Source: Dasytiphilus stammeri_H
Lineage (GTDB): Bacteria; Pseudomonadota; Gammaproteobacteria; Enterobacterales; Enterobacteriaceae
Direction of reading: 5' to 3'
Assembly: GCA_041941865.1 (NCBI GenBank)
Contig: CP145873.1
Span: 186,001 to 250,000 of the forward strand
Length of the DNA stretch: 64,000 nucleotides
The position numbers and the translations under genes are program-made. Below are positions 54,978-63,844 of the stretch, one piece after another. Positions within the stretch are counted from its first letter, which is position 1; each line of letters starts with the position of its first letter. The notes under the pieces are model-generated. The model searched no databases and had not been told where the DNA came from. It saw only the letters and a program-made list of their open reading frames with translations.

Positions 54978-55503
54978 TTTTTATCCTGTTCTACTTAAAA
55001 CTAGTAATGGAAACAAAAGTCCACTATTATAAATAATTATATATATTGTTATTTTTTAATTAAATATTAATTCGTCAATAATTAATAATTTTTATATATA
55101 TTTTTACTGAAAAATATATTTAATATTAATCAATAATTTTTCGAAAAAAAATTAGATATCAAGTTTTTCTTCAATTATATTAATATGAGTAAGTAATTTT
55201 TTCACTATTTTTCATTAAGGAAATTATTTTTATAAAAATTTCCAATCAATTAAGATTTTATGAAGATTAATATTAAAATATTATGATACTTTTTTTTCTA
55301 ATACTTAAAATTTTCATTAGTAACAAGATAGAATCCCTATCGTATCATAGGAAATTATTAAATAATAATTATCGTATTTATAAATAAAAAAGATAAAATG
55401 ATGAAAATATAAGTTCATAATATTCATTAATTTTAATATTCTAATCTAATAATTAGAACTTTATTTATAAAAATATATAATAAAATTCAGATAAGGGGGA
55501 TAA
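54978..55503. other. Gene-free spacer rsmD/rpoH, position of lost ftsY-ftsE-ftsX
   Basis: 526 AT-rich bases between divergent genes. I find no remnant of ftsY (GTPase motifs), ftsE (ABC motifs) or ftsX in either strand. It must hold the rpoH promoter; no sigma-70, sigma-24 or other element stands out. A strong Shine-Dalgarno, AAGGGGG, precedes the rpoH ATG. Confidence 0.5.
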
Positions 55504-56436
55504 ATGATTAAAAAAATAAAATTTTTACCGATTTCCCCATTAGGAAATTTAGACTCTTATATCAGAATGTCAAACTATTATCCAATGTTATCTGTAGAAG
55601 AGGAAATTAAATTAACACAAAAATTATATTATCATGGTGATTTGGAAGCTGCAAAATTTTTAATTTTATCTCACTTGCGTTTTGTTATTCATATAGCTCG
55701 TAATTACTCTGGTTATGGGTTAGGTCAATCGGATCTTATTCAGGAAGGAAATATTGGGTTAATGAAAGCTATACGACGATTTAATCCTGAGGTAGGAGTT
55801 CGGCTAGTTTCTTTTGCAGTTCATTGGATTAAAGCAGAAATACATGAATATATATTACGTAATTGGCGGATTGTGAAAGTAGCTACTACTAAAGCACAAA
55901 GAAAATTATTTTTTAACTTACGGAAAACAAAACAACGCTTAGGTTGGTTTAATCAAGCTGAAGTGGATATGGTAGCTCGTGAATTAGGAGTATCAAGTAA
56001 GACAGTGCGTGAAATGGAATCACGAATGTCCGCTCAGGATATGACTTTAGATCTAGTTTCAGATGAAAGTGCGGGAGATAAAAAAACAGTAATGGCTCCT
56101 ATTCTCTATTTAGAAGATAAAAGTTCTGTTTTTTCTGAATCTCTTGAACAAGATAATTGGAATAATCAAGCATCTATTAAACTATACGATGCAATGAAAA
56201 ATTTAGATTCCCGAAGTCATCATATTATTCATGCTCGTTGGCTAAATAATGATAATAAAACAACATTACAGGATTTAGCTAAAAAATATGGCATTTCCGC
56301 AGAAAGAGTTCGACAACTGGAAAAAAATGCCATGAAAAAATTACGTCAATCTTTTGAAGGTTCAATCAAATTACCACAAAGAAACAATAAAAAAATAATA
56401 ATCCAAATTGGAGGATCATCAGAAAGTATTGGTTAA
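55504..56436 (+). CDS. rpoH: RNA polymerase heat-shock sigma factor sigma-32
   Basis: Directs RNA polymerase to heat-shock promoters such as the dnaK promoter at 41938. The 310-residue protein (284 in E. coli) has region 2 (LILSHLRFVIHIARNYSGYG, DLIQEGNIGLMKAIRRFNPE, VHWIKAEIHEYILRNWRIVK), the RpoH box QRKLFFNLRKTKQRLGW from residue 132, and region 4 (ISAERVRQLEKNAMKKLRQS). A C-terminal extension of about 25 residues (QRNNKKIIIQIGGSSE) has no E. coli counterpart. The start has a strong Shine-Dalgarno, AAGGGGGATAA. ftsE and ftsX do not precede it. Confidence 0.97.
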   Translation: MIKKIKFLPISPLGNLDSYIRMSNYYPMLSVEEEIKLTQKLYYHGDLEAAKFLILSHLRFVIHIARNYSGYGLGQSDLIQEGNIGLMKAIRRFNPEVGVRLVSFAVHWIKAEIHEYILRNWRIVKVATTKAQRKLFFNLRKTKQRLGWFNQAEVDMVARELGVSSKTVREMESRMSAQDMTLDLVSDESAGDKKTVMAPILYLEDKSSVFSESLEQDNWNNQASIKLYDAMKNLDSRSHHIIHARWLNNDNKTTLQDLAKKYGISAERVRQLEKNAMKKLRQSFEGSIKLPQRNNKKIIIQIGGSSESIG

Positions 56437-56929
56437 TTTTTTTCTTATATTTAAAAAATTATTTATTAGTACAAAATAAAATTGTATGATATTACTTAAT
56501 AATATTAATAATAGAAATTTTCTTTTTATCAAAATTGAAAGAAATTATACAAAAATTATAATATTTACATAAAGGAAAAAAATATCCAAAGTGGTAAATA
56601 TTAGTATAATGTATAATTTCAGTTAAAAAATATCGATAATTAATTTTTTCCAAAATATGATATTCATAACTTCTTCCTTAAATTTCACTATTAGTGGTAC
56701 TACTCAAGTAGTAAAAAAAGAAATCTAAAATAATTAGTTTTTTAGCAGTTAATATTAAACTGTCAGATAAATTTTATCAACAGCAATAATATTAACAATA
56801 TTAATTAAAAATTTAATTTTTTAGAAATTTTAGATTTAAATTTATTATCTATTTCTAATTTCAGTACTATATACTATATCCTACCAAAATAATATTGTAT
56901 AAATTGAAAATAAAGGATATATTTTATAT
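56437..56929. other. Gene-free AT-rich stretch upstream of rplM
   Basis: 493 bases with no open frame of note. A short inverted repeat, TACTAC-TCAA-GTAGTA, near 56699-56714 is followed by a run of A. The rplM promoter and leader must lie at the right end; AAAGGA at about 56912 is the Shine-Dalgarno. Confidence 0.45.
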
Positions 56930-57358
56930 ATGAAGACTATTGCTGTTCAATCATGCCTTATAAAAAAAAATTGGTATTTAGTAGATGCTACTAGCAAAAT
57001 ATTAGGACGTCTCTCAACAGAAGTTGCTCGACGTTTAAGAGGTAAACATCGAGTAGAATATACTCCTCATGTTGATATAGGAGATTATATTATTGTTATT
57101 AATGCTGAAAAAATTAATATAAGTGGAAATAAATATTTTCATAAAATTTATTATCATCATACCGGATATATAGGTAACCTTAAACACATTTCTTTCAAAG
57201 AAATGATCATACGTAATCCAGTTAGAGTTATTGAGCACGCGGTAAGAGGTATGTTACCTAAAGGTCCATTAGGACGTCTCATGTTTCGTAAACTTAAAGT
57301 TTATGCAGGTAATAAACATGTTCATATAGCACAACAACCTCAAATATTAGATATTTAA
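56930..57358 (+). CDS. rplM: Ribosomal protein uL13
   Basis: A 142-residue large-subunit protein, the same length as in E. coli. It contains WYLVDATSKILGRLSTEVAR, RLRGKHRVEYTPHVDIGDYI, HHTGYIGNLKHISFKEMI and the C-terminal VRGMLPKGPLGRLMFRKLKV. It is co-transcribed with rpsI, 11 bases apart. Confidence 0.98.
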   Translation: MKTIAVQSCLIKKNWYLVDATSKILGRLSTEVARRLRGKHRVEYTPHVDIGDYIIVINAEKINISGNKYFHKIYYHHTGYIGNLKHISFKEMIIRNPVRVIEHAVRGMLPKGPLGRLMFRKLKVYAGNKHVHIAQQPQILDI

Positions 57359-57369
57359 TGGAATTTTAT

Positions 57370-57762
57370 ATGAAAAAACATCAATATTATGGTACTGGAA
57401 GACGAAAATCTTCTTCAGCACGTGTTTTTCTTACTGTAGGTAAAGGTAATATAATTGTTAATCATCAGAGTGTAGAACAATATTTCGGTAGACCTACAAA
57501 TCAAATAATAGTTAAACAACCTTTAGAATTAGTTCAACAGATGGATAAATTAGATTTCTTTATTACTGTTAAAGGAGGAGGACTCTCGGGACAAGCGGGT
57601 GCCATTCGACATGGAATTACGCGAGCTCTTATAAACTATGATTCTACTCTTCGATCAGTATTAAAGACGGCAGGTTTTGTGACGCGAGACCCACGGCAGG
57701 TAGAACGTAAAAAAGTTGGACTACGAAAAGCCCGTAGACGTCCTCAATTTTCGAAACGTTAG
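57370..57762 (+). CDS. rpsI: Ribosomal protein uS9
   Basis: A 130-residue small-subunit protein, exactly the E. coli length when started at ATG 57370. It contains QYYGTGRRKSSSARVFL, GGGLSGQAGAIRHGITRALI and the C-terminal basic tail GLRKARRRPQFSKR that reaches the P-site tRNA. An ATG at 57358 overlapping the rplM stop would add four residues; the internal start fits the family better. Confidence 0.97.
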   Translation: MKKHQYYGTGRRKSSSARVFLTVGKGNIIVNHQSVEQYFGRPTNQIIVKQPLELVQQMDKLDFFITVKGGGLSGQAGAIRHGITRALINYDSTLRSVLKTAGFVTRDPRQVERKKVGLRKARRRPQFSKR

Positions 57763-58040
57763 AATTAATGAAATTTAATAAAGAAAATAGTTACTCATGA
57801 TTGAGATTTTTATTATTTTTATTTATGATGATAACTTTTATCTAAAAAATTAAGATCTAAAATTAGATAACAATTTAAAAAATTATTTTAGATATTCCAT
57901 TAGAAATTTTAACCTAATTATATTTGGAAAATTTCATTGATAAAAATTTTCACTAAAATTATTTCAAATAATTAATTGTTAAAAACTTATCATTTTTGCA
58001 AAAATCTTCTTCTGAAGAAAACTTACAAGTTACATTCAAT

Positions 58041-59297
58041 ATGAATAAATTATATATACAAGGTCCAACTAAATTACAAGGAGAAATTTATATATCAGGA
58101 TCAAAAAATGCGGCATTACCGATTTTATTTTCTTGTTTATTAGCAGACGAGCCCTTATATATTAAAAATATACCATATATTAAAGATGTAGTAACTGCAA
58201 GAAAGTTACTAACTCATTTAGGAGTCAAAAATAGAAGAATAAATAATATAATATTTCTTGATCCCACTAATATTACTACCTATTCTGCTACTAACATATG
58301 GGTAAAAAATATTAGAGCATCTATTTGGATTTTAGGTACATTGTTAGCTAGATTTGGTCAAGCTAAAATATCTCTTCCAGGAGGTTGTCCCATAGGATCT
58401 CGCCCGATAAATTTACATTTATCGGTACTCCAACAACTAGGAGCTACTATTTCGTTAGAAAAAGATTATGTCACAGCTGTAGTTAATGGCAGATTACAAG
58501 GTAGCTATATAATTATGGATACACAAAGTGTAGGTGCTACATTAACTTTAATTTGTGCTGCCACTCTTGCAGTGGGAAATACTATTATTATAAATGCTGC
58601 CAGTGAACCTGAAATAGTAGATACTGCTAACTTTCTTAATTCTTTAGGTGCCAAAATTATTGGTGTTGGAGGAAGAAATATTTATATTACAGGAGTACAC
58701 CGTCTTAGGGGTGGGTATTATAAAATAATGAATGACAGGATAGAAACTGGTACTTTTCTGATAGGAGCGGCAATATCTGGTGGTCATATTTTATGTCATA
58801 ATATTCAACCAAATTGGTTAATATCCGTAATAAATAAATTACGTGAAGCTGGAGCTGATATAATCACTGGTAATAATTGGATCGAACTAAATATGCATAA
58901 TAAACGACCACAGGCAGTTAATATTAAAACTGCTGCCTATCCAGGTTTTCCAACTGATTTACAAGCACAATTTACTTTACTCAATGTAATTGCTAAGGGA
59001 AACGGAATAATTACGGAAACTATTTTTGACAATCGTTTTTTACATGTTCCTGAATTAATTAATATGGGAGCATGTGTTCAAGTACAAAAGAATACTTTAC
59101 TATCTAAAGGAGTAAAAAAATTATCTTCCGCACATGTCAAGGCTTATGATTTACGTGCTTCAGCATGTTTAATACTAGCGGCATGTATAGCAGAAGGAAC
59201 TACAATTATAGAACATTTTCATCATATTGATAGGGGATATGAAAATTTTCAAAAAAAATTAAGTTCCTTAGGAGCTAAGATAACAATTCTTGCTTAA
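58041..59297 (+). CDS. murA: UDP-N-acetylglucosamine enolpyruvyltransferase MurA
   Basis: The first committed step of peptidoglycan synthesis: it adds enolpyruvate from PEP to UDP-GlcNAc. The 418-residue protein (419 in E. coli) has ISGSKNAALPILFSCLLADE, the fosfomycin-target Cys116 in LPGGCPIGSRP, AASEPEIVDTANFLNSLGAK, FPTDLQAQFTLLNVIAKGNG and DLRASACLILAACIAEGT. The start MNKLYIQGPTKLQGE matches E. coli; an upstream TTG at 57996 is not used. Its presence implies that some cell-wall synthesis is retained. ibaG and the mla genes next to it in E. coli are absent. Confidence 0.97.
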   Translation: MNKLYIQGPTKLQGEIYISGSKNAALPILFSCLLADEPLYIKNIPYIKDVVTARKLLTHLGVKNRRINNIIFLDPTNITTYSATNIWVKNIRASIWILGTLLARFGQAKISLPGGCPIGSRPINLHLSVLQQLGATISLEKDYVTAVVNGRLQGSYIIMDTQSVGATLTLICAATLAVGNTIIINAASEPEIVDTANFLNSLGAKIIGVGGRNIYITGVHRLRGGYYKIMNDRIETGTFLIGAAISGGHILCHNIQPNWLISVINKLREAGADIITGNNWIELNMHNKRPQAVNIKTAAYPGFPTDLQAQFTLLNVIAKGNGIITETIFDNRFLHVPELINMGACVQVQKNTLLSKGVKKLSSAHVKAYDLRASACLILAACIAEGTTIIEHFHHIDRGYENFQKKLSSLGAKITILA

Positions 59298-59408
59298 AGA
59301 TAAAAAACATATCTCCTATTTATAGATATTATTTTTAATAAAATTAATATAGCATTTTACTAAAAGTATATTATTTACCCAAATATTAGAATGATAAAGG
59401 AATATTTT

Positions 59409-59723
59409 ATGTATGCTATTTTTAAAACTGGCGGTAAACAATATCGTGCAGAAAATGGTCAGAAATTATTAATAGAAAAATTAGATATTCAAGTAGGAAA
59501 TATTATTGAATTAACTAAAATTCTTATGGTGGTTAAGGATTCCCATATATTAATTGGTAATCCTTTTGTTACCGGAATAGCTGTACAAGCAGAAGTACTG
59601 GGTCATTTAAGGGGAGATAAAATCAAGATAGTAAAATTTAAACGTCGAAAAAACTATCACAAAATTCAAGGTCACCGGCAATGGTTAACTTCAGTAATAA
59701 TTAAAAATATAAGTTACAATTAA
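59409..59723 (+). CDS. rplU: Ribosomal protein bL21
   Basis: A 104-residue large-subunit protein (103 in E. coli): MYAIFKTGGKQYRAENGQKL, KIVKFKRRKNYHKIQGHRQW. ATG 59409 has AAAGGA eight bases upstream and matches the family start; the ATG at 59391 would add six residues. It begins the rplU-rpmA-obgE operon. ispB, normally upstream, is absent. Confidence 0.97.
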   Translation: MYAIFKTGGKQYRAENGQKLLIEKLDIQVGNIIELTKILMVVKDSHILIGNPFVTGIAVQAEVLGHLRGDKIKIVKFKRRKNYHKIQGHRQWLTSVIIKNISYN

Positions 59724-59737
59724 AAGAAGGTATTAGA

Positions 59738-60007
59738 ATGGCACACAAAAAAGCAGGTGGTTCTACTCGAAATGGCAGAGATTCTCATGCAAAACGTTTG
59801 GGAATAAAATGTTTTGGGGGAGAATTAGTACAAGCAGGAAATATTCTTGTACGCCAGCGAGGAACAAAATTTCATGCAGGTCAAAATGTTGGTTGTGGAC
59901 GAGATCATAGTTTATTTGCTTTAAGAACAGGAAAAATAACAATTTGTATAAAAGGACATCATTTGAAACATAAGAAAAAGTACATTAATATTATTGCTCT
60001 TAATTAA
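59738..60007 (+). CDS. rpmA: Ribosomal protein bL27
   Basis: An 89-residue protein (85 in E. coli): MAHKKAGGSTRNGRDSHAKR, then VRQRGTKFHAGQNVGCGRDH. Its N-terminus reaches the peptidyl transferase centre. It starts 14 bases after rplU and is followed by obgE; yhbE, which lies between in E. coli, is missing. Confidence 0.98.
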   Translation: MAHKKAGGSTRNGRDSHAKRLGIKCFGGELVQAGNILVRQRGTKFHAGQNVGCGRDHSLFALRTGKITICIKGHHLKHKKKYINIIALN

Positions 60008-60057
60008 GAGTATAAGTGGATCAACTATGAAATACATGATTAGTGTGGAACTTTCAT

Positions 60058-61068
60058 ATGAAATTTGTTGATGAAGCAACTATTTGTGTTAGTGCTGGTA
60101 ATGGAGGAGATGGATGTGTTAGTTTTCATCGAGAAAAATATATACTAAAAGGTGGACCCGATGGAGGAAATGGAGGAGAGGGTGGAAATGTTTATATTAT
60201 TGCAGATGTTAATCTAAATACTCTTATTGACTTTCGATTTCAACGATTTTTATCTGCAAATAATGGAAAGTCAGGACAAAAAAAAAATAAAACTGGTAAA
60301 CAAGGAAAAGATATTTTGATTAAAGTTCCTATTGGAACAAAAATTTATGATTTAAATACTAATGAAGTTATAGGAGAATTACTTAAACCTAGTGAAAAAA
60401 TTTTAGTAGCTAAGGGAGGTAGTCCTGGATGGGGTAATATGCATTTTAAATCTTCTACAAATCGAACTCCTAGATTTAGGTCGTTAGGAAAACAAGGAGA
60501 CCAACGATTTTTAAAATTAGAAATGATGTTATTAGCTGATGTCGGTTTAGTAGGATGTCCTAATGCTGGAAAATCTACGTTTTTAAGTGTTGTATCTTCA
60601 GCAAAACCTAAAATTGCTGACTATCCTTTTACAACCTTAGTCCCGACTATTGGCGTAGTAAAAATTGATCAAAATTTACATTTTGTAATAGCAGATATTC
60701 CAGGAATAATTAAAGGAGCAGCACAAGGAACAGGTTTAGGTATCAATTTTCTTAAGCATCTTCAAAAGTGTCGAATGTTATTACATATAATTGATATTGC
60801 TCCTCTCGATGGTTCTGATCCATTAAATAATTCCTTAATAGTCATGAATGAACTTTTTCAGTTTAGTCCTAAATTTGCTCAATTTCCATGCTGGCTAATT
60901 TTTAATAAAATTGATTTGTGTAAAAACCAAAAAGAGGCACAAAAGTTAGCTCAAAAAATTTCTGAAACATTACAAATTAGTCATTATTATTTAGTGAGTA
61001 CTATTAAAAATATAGGAATGGCTACTATTTGTAACGATATTATGTCATTTATTCAAAAAATTAATTAA
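60058..61068 (+). CDS. obgE: Obg-family GTPase ObgE/CgtA, without acidic tail
   Basis: A ribosome-associated GTPase for 50S assembly and stress control. The N-terminal Gly-rich Obg fold has MKFVDEATICVSAGNGGDGC and GGPDGGNGGEGGNVYI. The GTPase domain has G1 GCPNAGKSTF, ADYPFTTLVPTIGVV, G3 DIPG and G4 NKIDL. Length is 336 residues against 390 in E. coli: the protein ends soon after the G domain (IMSFIQKIN), and the Asp/Glu-rich C-terminal tail is absent. ATG 60058 matches the family start; the ATG at 60043 would add five residues. It converges on ybjG. Confidence 0.95.
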   Translation: MKFVDEATICVSAGNGGDGCVSFHREKYILKGGPDGGNGGEGGNVYIIADVNLNTLIDFRFQRFLSANNGKSGQKKNKTGKQGKDILIKVPIGTKIYDLNTNEVIGELLKPSEKILVAKGGSPGWGNMHFKSSTNRTPRFRSLGKQGDQRFLKLEMMLLADVGLVGCPNAGKSTFLSVVSSAKPKIADYPFTTLVPTIGVVKIDQNLHFVIADIPGIIKGAAQGTGLGINFLKHLQKCRMLLHIIDIAPLDGSDPLNNSLIVMNELFQFSPKFAQFPCWLIFNKIDLCKNQKEAQKLAQKISETLQISHYYLVSTIKNIGMATICNDIMSFIQKIN

Positions 61069-61093
61069 TCTAGAGTGAAAAATTTTCAAAAAT

Positions 61094-61702
61094 TTAATAT
61101 TTAATTAAATTTTTTCGTATCAAAAAATAAAAGGAATAACGATAAATTTTTAAGACTAAATAAAAAATTTTTTTTCCATATGTCAACCATACAAATTGTG
61201 CTAAATAGCACGAAATTAAACCTACCAGAAATGAAATCATCATATCTCCTGGCCAATGTAATCCTAGATATATTCTCGACCAAGCAATAATAATTCCAAG
61301 AAAAAATAATCCTAAACCTAGGAATATTCTAGACCACAAAAGAAAGGCAATAGAAAAAGTAAATATTACTATTCCATGATTACTAGGAATAGAATGAGTT
61401 AAAGAGTGTTTAATAAATAGGTATCCTATACCTTGTTGAAAAGGACGAGAATATGGAAAATATTTTCTAATTATCCAAGAAATAAAAATAGCGATACTTA
61501 TTGCAAGTAAACTTTTGACAATTATTTTACGTTGAGAATAAATATTTTCTTTCGGACTCCAACACCATAAAAATATTATTATTAATGGAACAATATAAAT
61601 TAAATACTTGGCTAAGTATCTAGCACTAACAATTTTCCAATGAGGAGAATGATAATTAGCATTCAGAAAAAGAAATATTATTTTGTTCAGATGTTCTATC
61701 AT
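61094..61702 (-). CDS. ybjG: Undecaprenyl-diphosphatase, PAP2 family (YbjG)
   Basis: A 202-residue inner-membrane phosphatase (198 in E. coli) that recycles the undecaprenyl carrier used for peptidoglycan. The three PAP2 signature motifs are visible: RKYFPYSRPF, HSIPSNHGIVIFTF (Asn where E. coli YbjG has Asp in PSDHG) and AWSRIYLGLHWPGDMM. Five or six hydrophobic segments are present. It lies 23 bases after ybjL on the same strand, so the two may be co-transcribed; in E. coli they are only near each other. Confidence 0.92.
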   Translation of the reverse strand: MIEHLNKIIFLFLNANYHSPHWKIVSARYLAKYLIYIVPLIIIFLWCWSPKENIYSQRKIIVKSLLAISIAIFISWIIRKYFPYSRPFQQGIGYLFIKHSLTHSIPSNHGIVIFTFSIAFLLWSRIFLGLGLFFLGIIIAWSRIYLGLHWPGDMMISFLVGLISCYLAQFVWLTYGKKIFYLVLKIYRYSFYFLIRKNLIKY

Positions 61703-61725
61703 GCTTGATATTATTCATCAGTCAA

Positions 61726-63420
61726 TTAATTCGGTAATATTACAGGCCAAGGCCACATGAATACTAGCATAGTTCCTGCTAATGTAAGCATTACATTTGA
61801 AATAGCATATGTACCCGCATAACCTAATGCAGGAATATTACTTTTGGAAGCCTCATTAATAATTTCCATAGCTGGTGCACAAGTACGTGCACCCATCATT
61901 GCTCCAAATAATAAAGCACGATTCATCTGTAAGATCCAAGCTCCTACGTAAAAACAAATTAATACTGGTAATAAGCTAATGAGTAAAGCAGATATTAACA
62001 TTTTCATTGCTATAGTAAATCCTCCTACATTTAATAAACTGCTTCCCGCATTTAATCCAACTCCTGCCATAAAGATCATTAAACCAAATTCTTTTACCAT
62101 AGTTAAAGCTCCCGGAGGAATATATCCAAATGTAGGATGATTTGCTCGTAAGAAACCTAGTAAAATTCCTGAAAATAAAAGACCGGCAGCATTCCCAATA
62201 CTCAAAGTATATCGATTAAATTGAAAACTAATCATTCCTAATGTTAATCCTATTATAAAGAACAAACAAAATGATAGTAAATCAGTTACTTGACTATAAA
62301 CAGAAATAAAACCAATACGATCAGCTATAGTTTTGACACGTCGAGCTTCTCCACTTACTTGTAATATATCTCCCTTATTAAGAATAATATTTTCATCTAG
62401 AGGCATTTCAATTTGACTGCGAATTACATGATTTAAAAAACAACCATTATCTGTAAGTGCGAGATCTCTTAATCTTTTATTTACTATCTTAGTATTTTTT
62501 ACTACAATTTCTTCAGTCACAATACGCATATCGAGTAAATCACGATCAAATACTTCTTTTCCATTTCTAAAACTAGGATCTAAATGAGAATGTGCATCGG
62601 GATAACCTACTAGAGAAATTTCATCCCCTATTTGCAATATTGCATCTGCATCAGGACATGCTAAAATTCCATGACGACGTAAACGTTCAATATAACAACC
62701 AGTCTTTAAATATAGACCTAATTCTCGCAAAGTTTTACCTCCTGCCCAAGCTACTAATTCTGGTCCTACGCGATAAGCGCGAATGACTGGGAGCCAAACT
62801 TTACGTACACTATCAAGACCTCTTTCTCGAGCTATTTGTTGAGCACTTGTTGATAAATCATGGTGTTGTAATTGTGGTAAATATCTTGCAGTTAAAATTA
62901 AACTAACTAATCCTATTAGATAGGTTAATGCATATCCTAACCCAAGGTGAATCTGTGATAATTTTAATAAATTAGGATTGATTACAGTTTGACGTAGAGT
63001 ATCATCTGCCCCTACTAATACCGGAGTAGAAGTTAAAGAGCCAGCTAATATACCAGCGGTAATACCTGTGTCCCAATGAAAAAAATATCCTAGTAGAAAA
63101 GTAGTCAAAAGAGCAGTAGTAATCATTACTATAGTAAGCAGAAGATAATTTTTTCCATCACGAAAAAAAATAGCAAAAAAATTGGGACCTGCTTCTATTC
63201 CAACACAGAATATAAATAATATAAAACCAATATTGAATGTTTCAGTATTAACTGAAAAGTGGTGTTGTCCTACAAGAAGTGCAACTAATAGAACTCCTAG
63301 AGAATTACCAATTTGAAGAGATCCAATTCGAAATTTAGCTACGCATAACCCTAACACAAGAATTAAAAAAACTAAAAGAATATAATTTTGATTTAGTAAA
63401 TTTAAAATATTTATATTCAC
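61726..63420 (-). CDS. ybjL: YbjL, AspT/YidE-type transporter
   Basis: A 564-residue membrane protein (561 in E. coli) of the aspartate-alanine exchanger family: an N-terminal block of membrane helices (FCVGIEAGPNFFAIFFRDGK, GSLTSTPVLVGADDTLRQTV), two central RCK_C/TrkA_C domains (LVGYPDAHSHLDPSFRNGKE, RVKTIADRIGF), and a second helix block ending LAGTMLVFMWPWPVILPN. Substrate is unproven. I chose GTG 63420 because VNINILNLLNQNYILL aligns with E. coli MNINVAELLNGNYILL; a TTG at 63435 would add five residues. Confidence 0.92.
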   Translation of the reverse strand: MNINILNLLNQNYILLVFLILVLGLCVAKFRIGSLQIGNSLGVLLVALLVGQHHFSVNTETFNIGFILFIFCVGIEAGPNFFAIFFRDGKNYLLLTIVMITTALLTTFLLGYFFHWDTGITAGILAGSLTSTPVLVGADDTLRQTVINPNLLKLSQIHLGLGYALTYLIGLVSLILTARYLPQLQHHDLSTSAQQIARERGLDSVRKVWLPVIRAYRVGPELVAWAGGKTLRELGLYLKTGCYIERLRRHGILACPDADAILQIGDEISLVGYPDAHSHLDPSFRNGKEVFDRDLLDMRIVTEEIVVKNTKIVNKRLRDLALTDNGCFLNHVIRSQIEMPLDENIILNKGDILQVSGEARRVKTIADRIGFISVYSQVTDLLSFCLFFIIGLTLGMISFQFNRYTLSIGNAAGLLFSGILLGFLRANHPTFGYIPPGALTMVKEFGLMIFMAGVGLNAGSSLLNVGGFTIAMKMLISALLISLLPVLICFYVGAWILQMNRALLFGAMMGARTCAPAMEIINEASKSNIPALGYAGTYAISNVMLTLAGTMLVFMWPWPVILPN

Positions 63421-63844
63421 GATATTTTTCTTCAAAAGAATTTTTATTAAAAATAAAAATGTAAAATAATTGTAAAAAAAATTATAACATTAACTTATTT
63501 AAATTTTTCATTTAACTATAAAATAGAATATATTTACTGACCAATAATTATTATCTAAATCAATATTAATTAAAAAAAATTAATTATAATAATCTAAAAA
63601 TAATGTCAATAAAAATAATTTATTATCTATTAGAAAATAATATTGATAATTTTCTCTACAATAAAAATTTATAATAAATATTATATTATTATACATAAAT
63701 ATATAATTATTAATGAAATTTAAATCAATTATCGGATATGAAAAATTAAATTTTTAAATAAATGAATAAAAATATAATTTTTATAATGAGTGTACTTAAC
63801 TATCATTTAATTCATATAAAATTCAATAATACTATTATTAGTCT
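63421..63844. other. Gene-free AT-rich spacer ybjL/ligA
   Basis: 424 bases of AT-rich filler between divergent genes. zipA, which lies upstream of ligA in E. coli, is not detectable. No structured RNA or repeat of note is seen. Confidence 0.45.
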
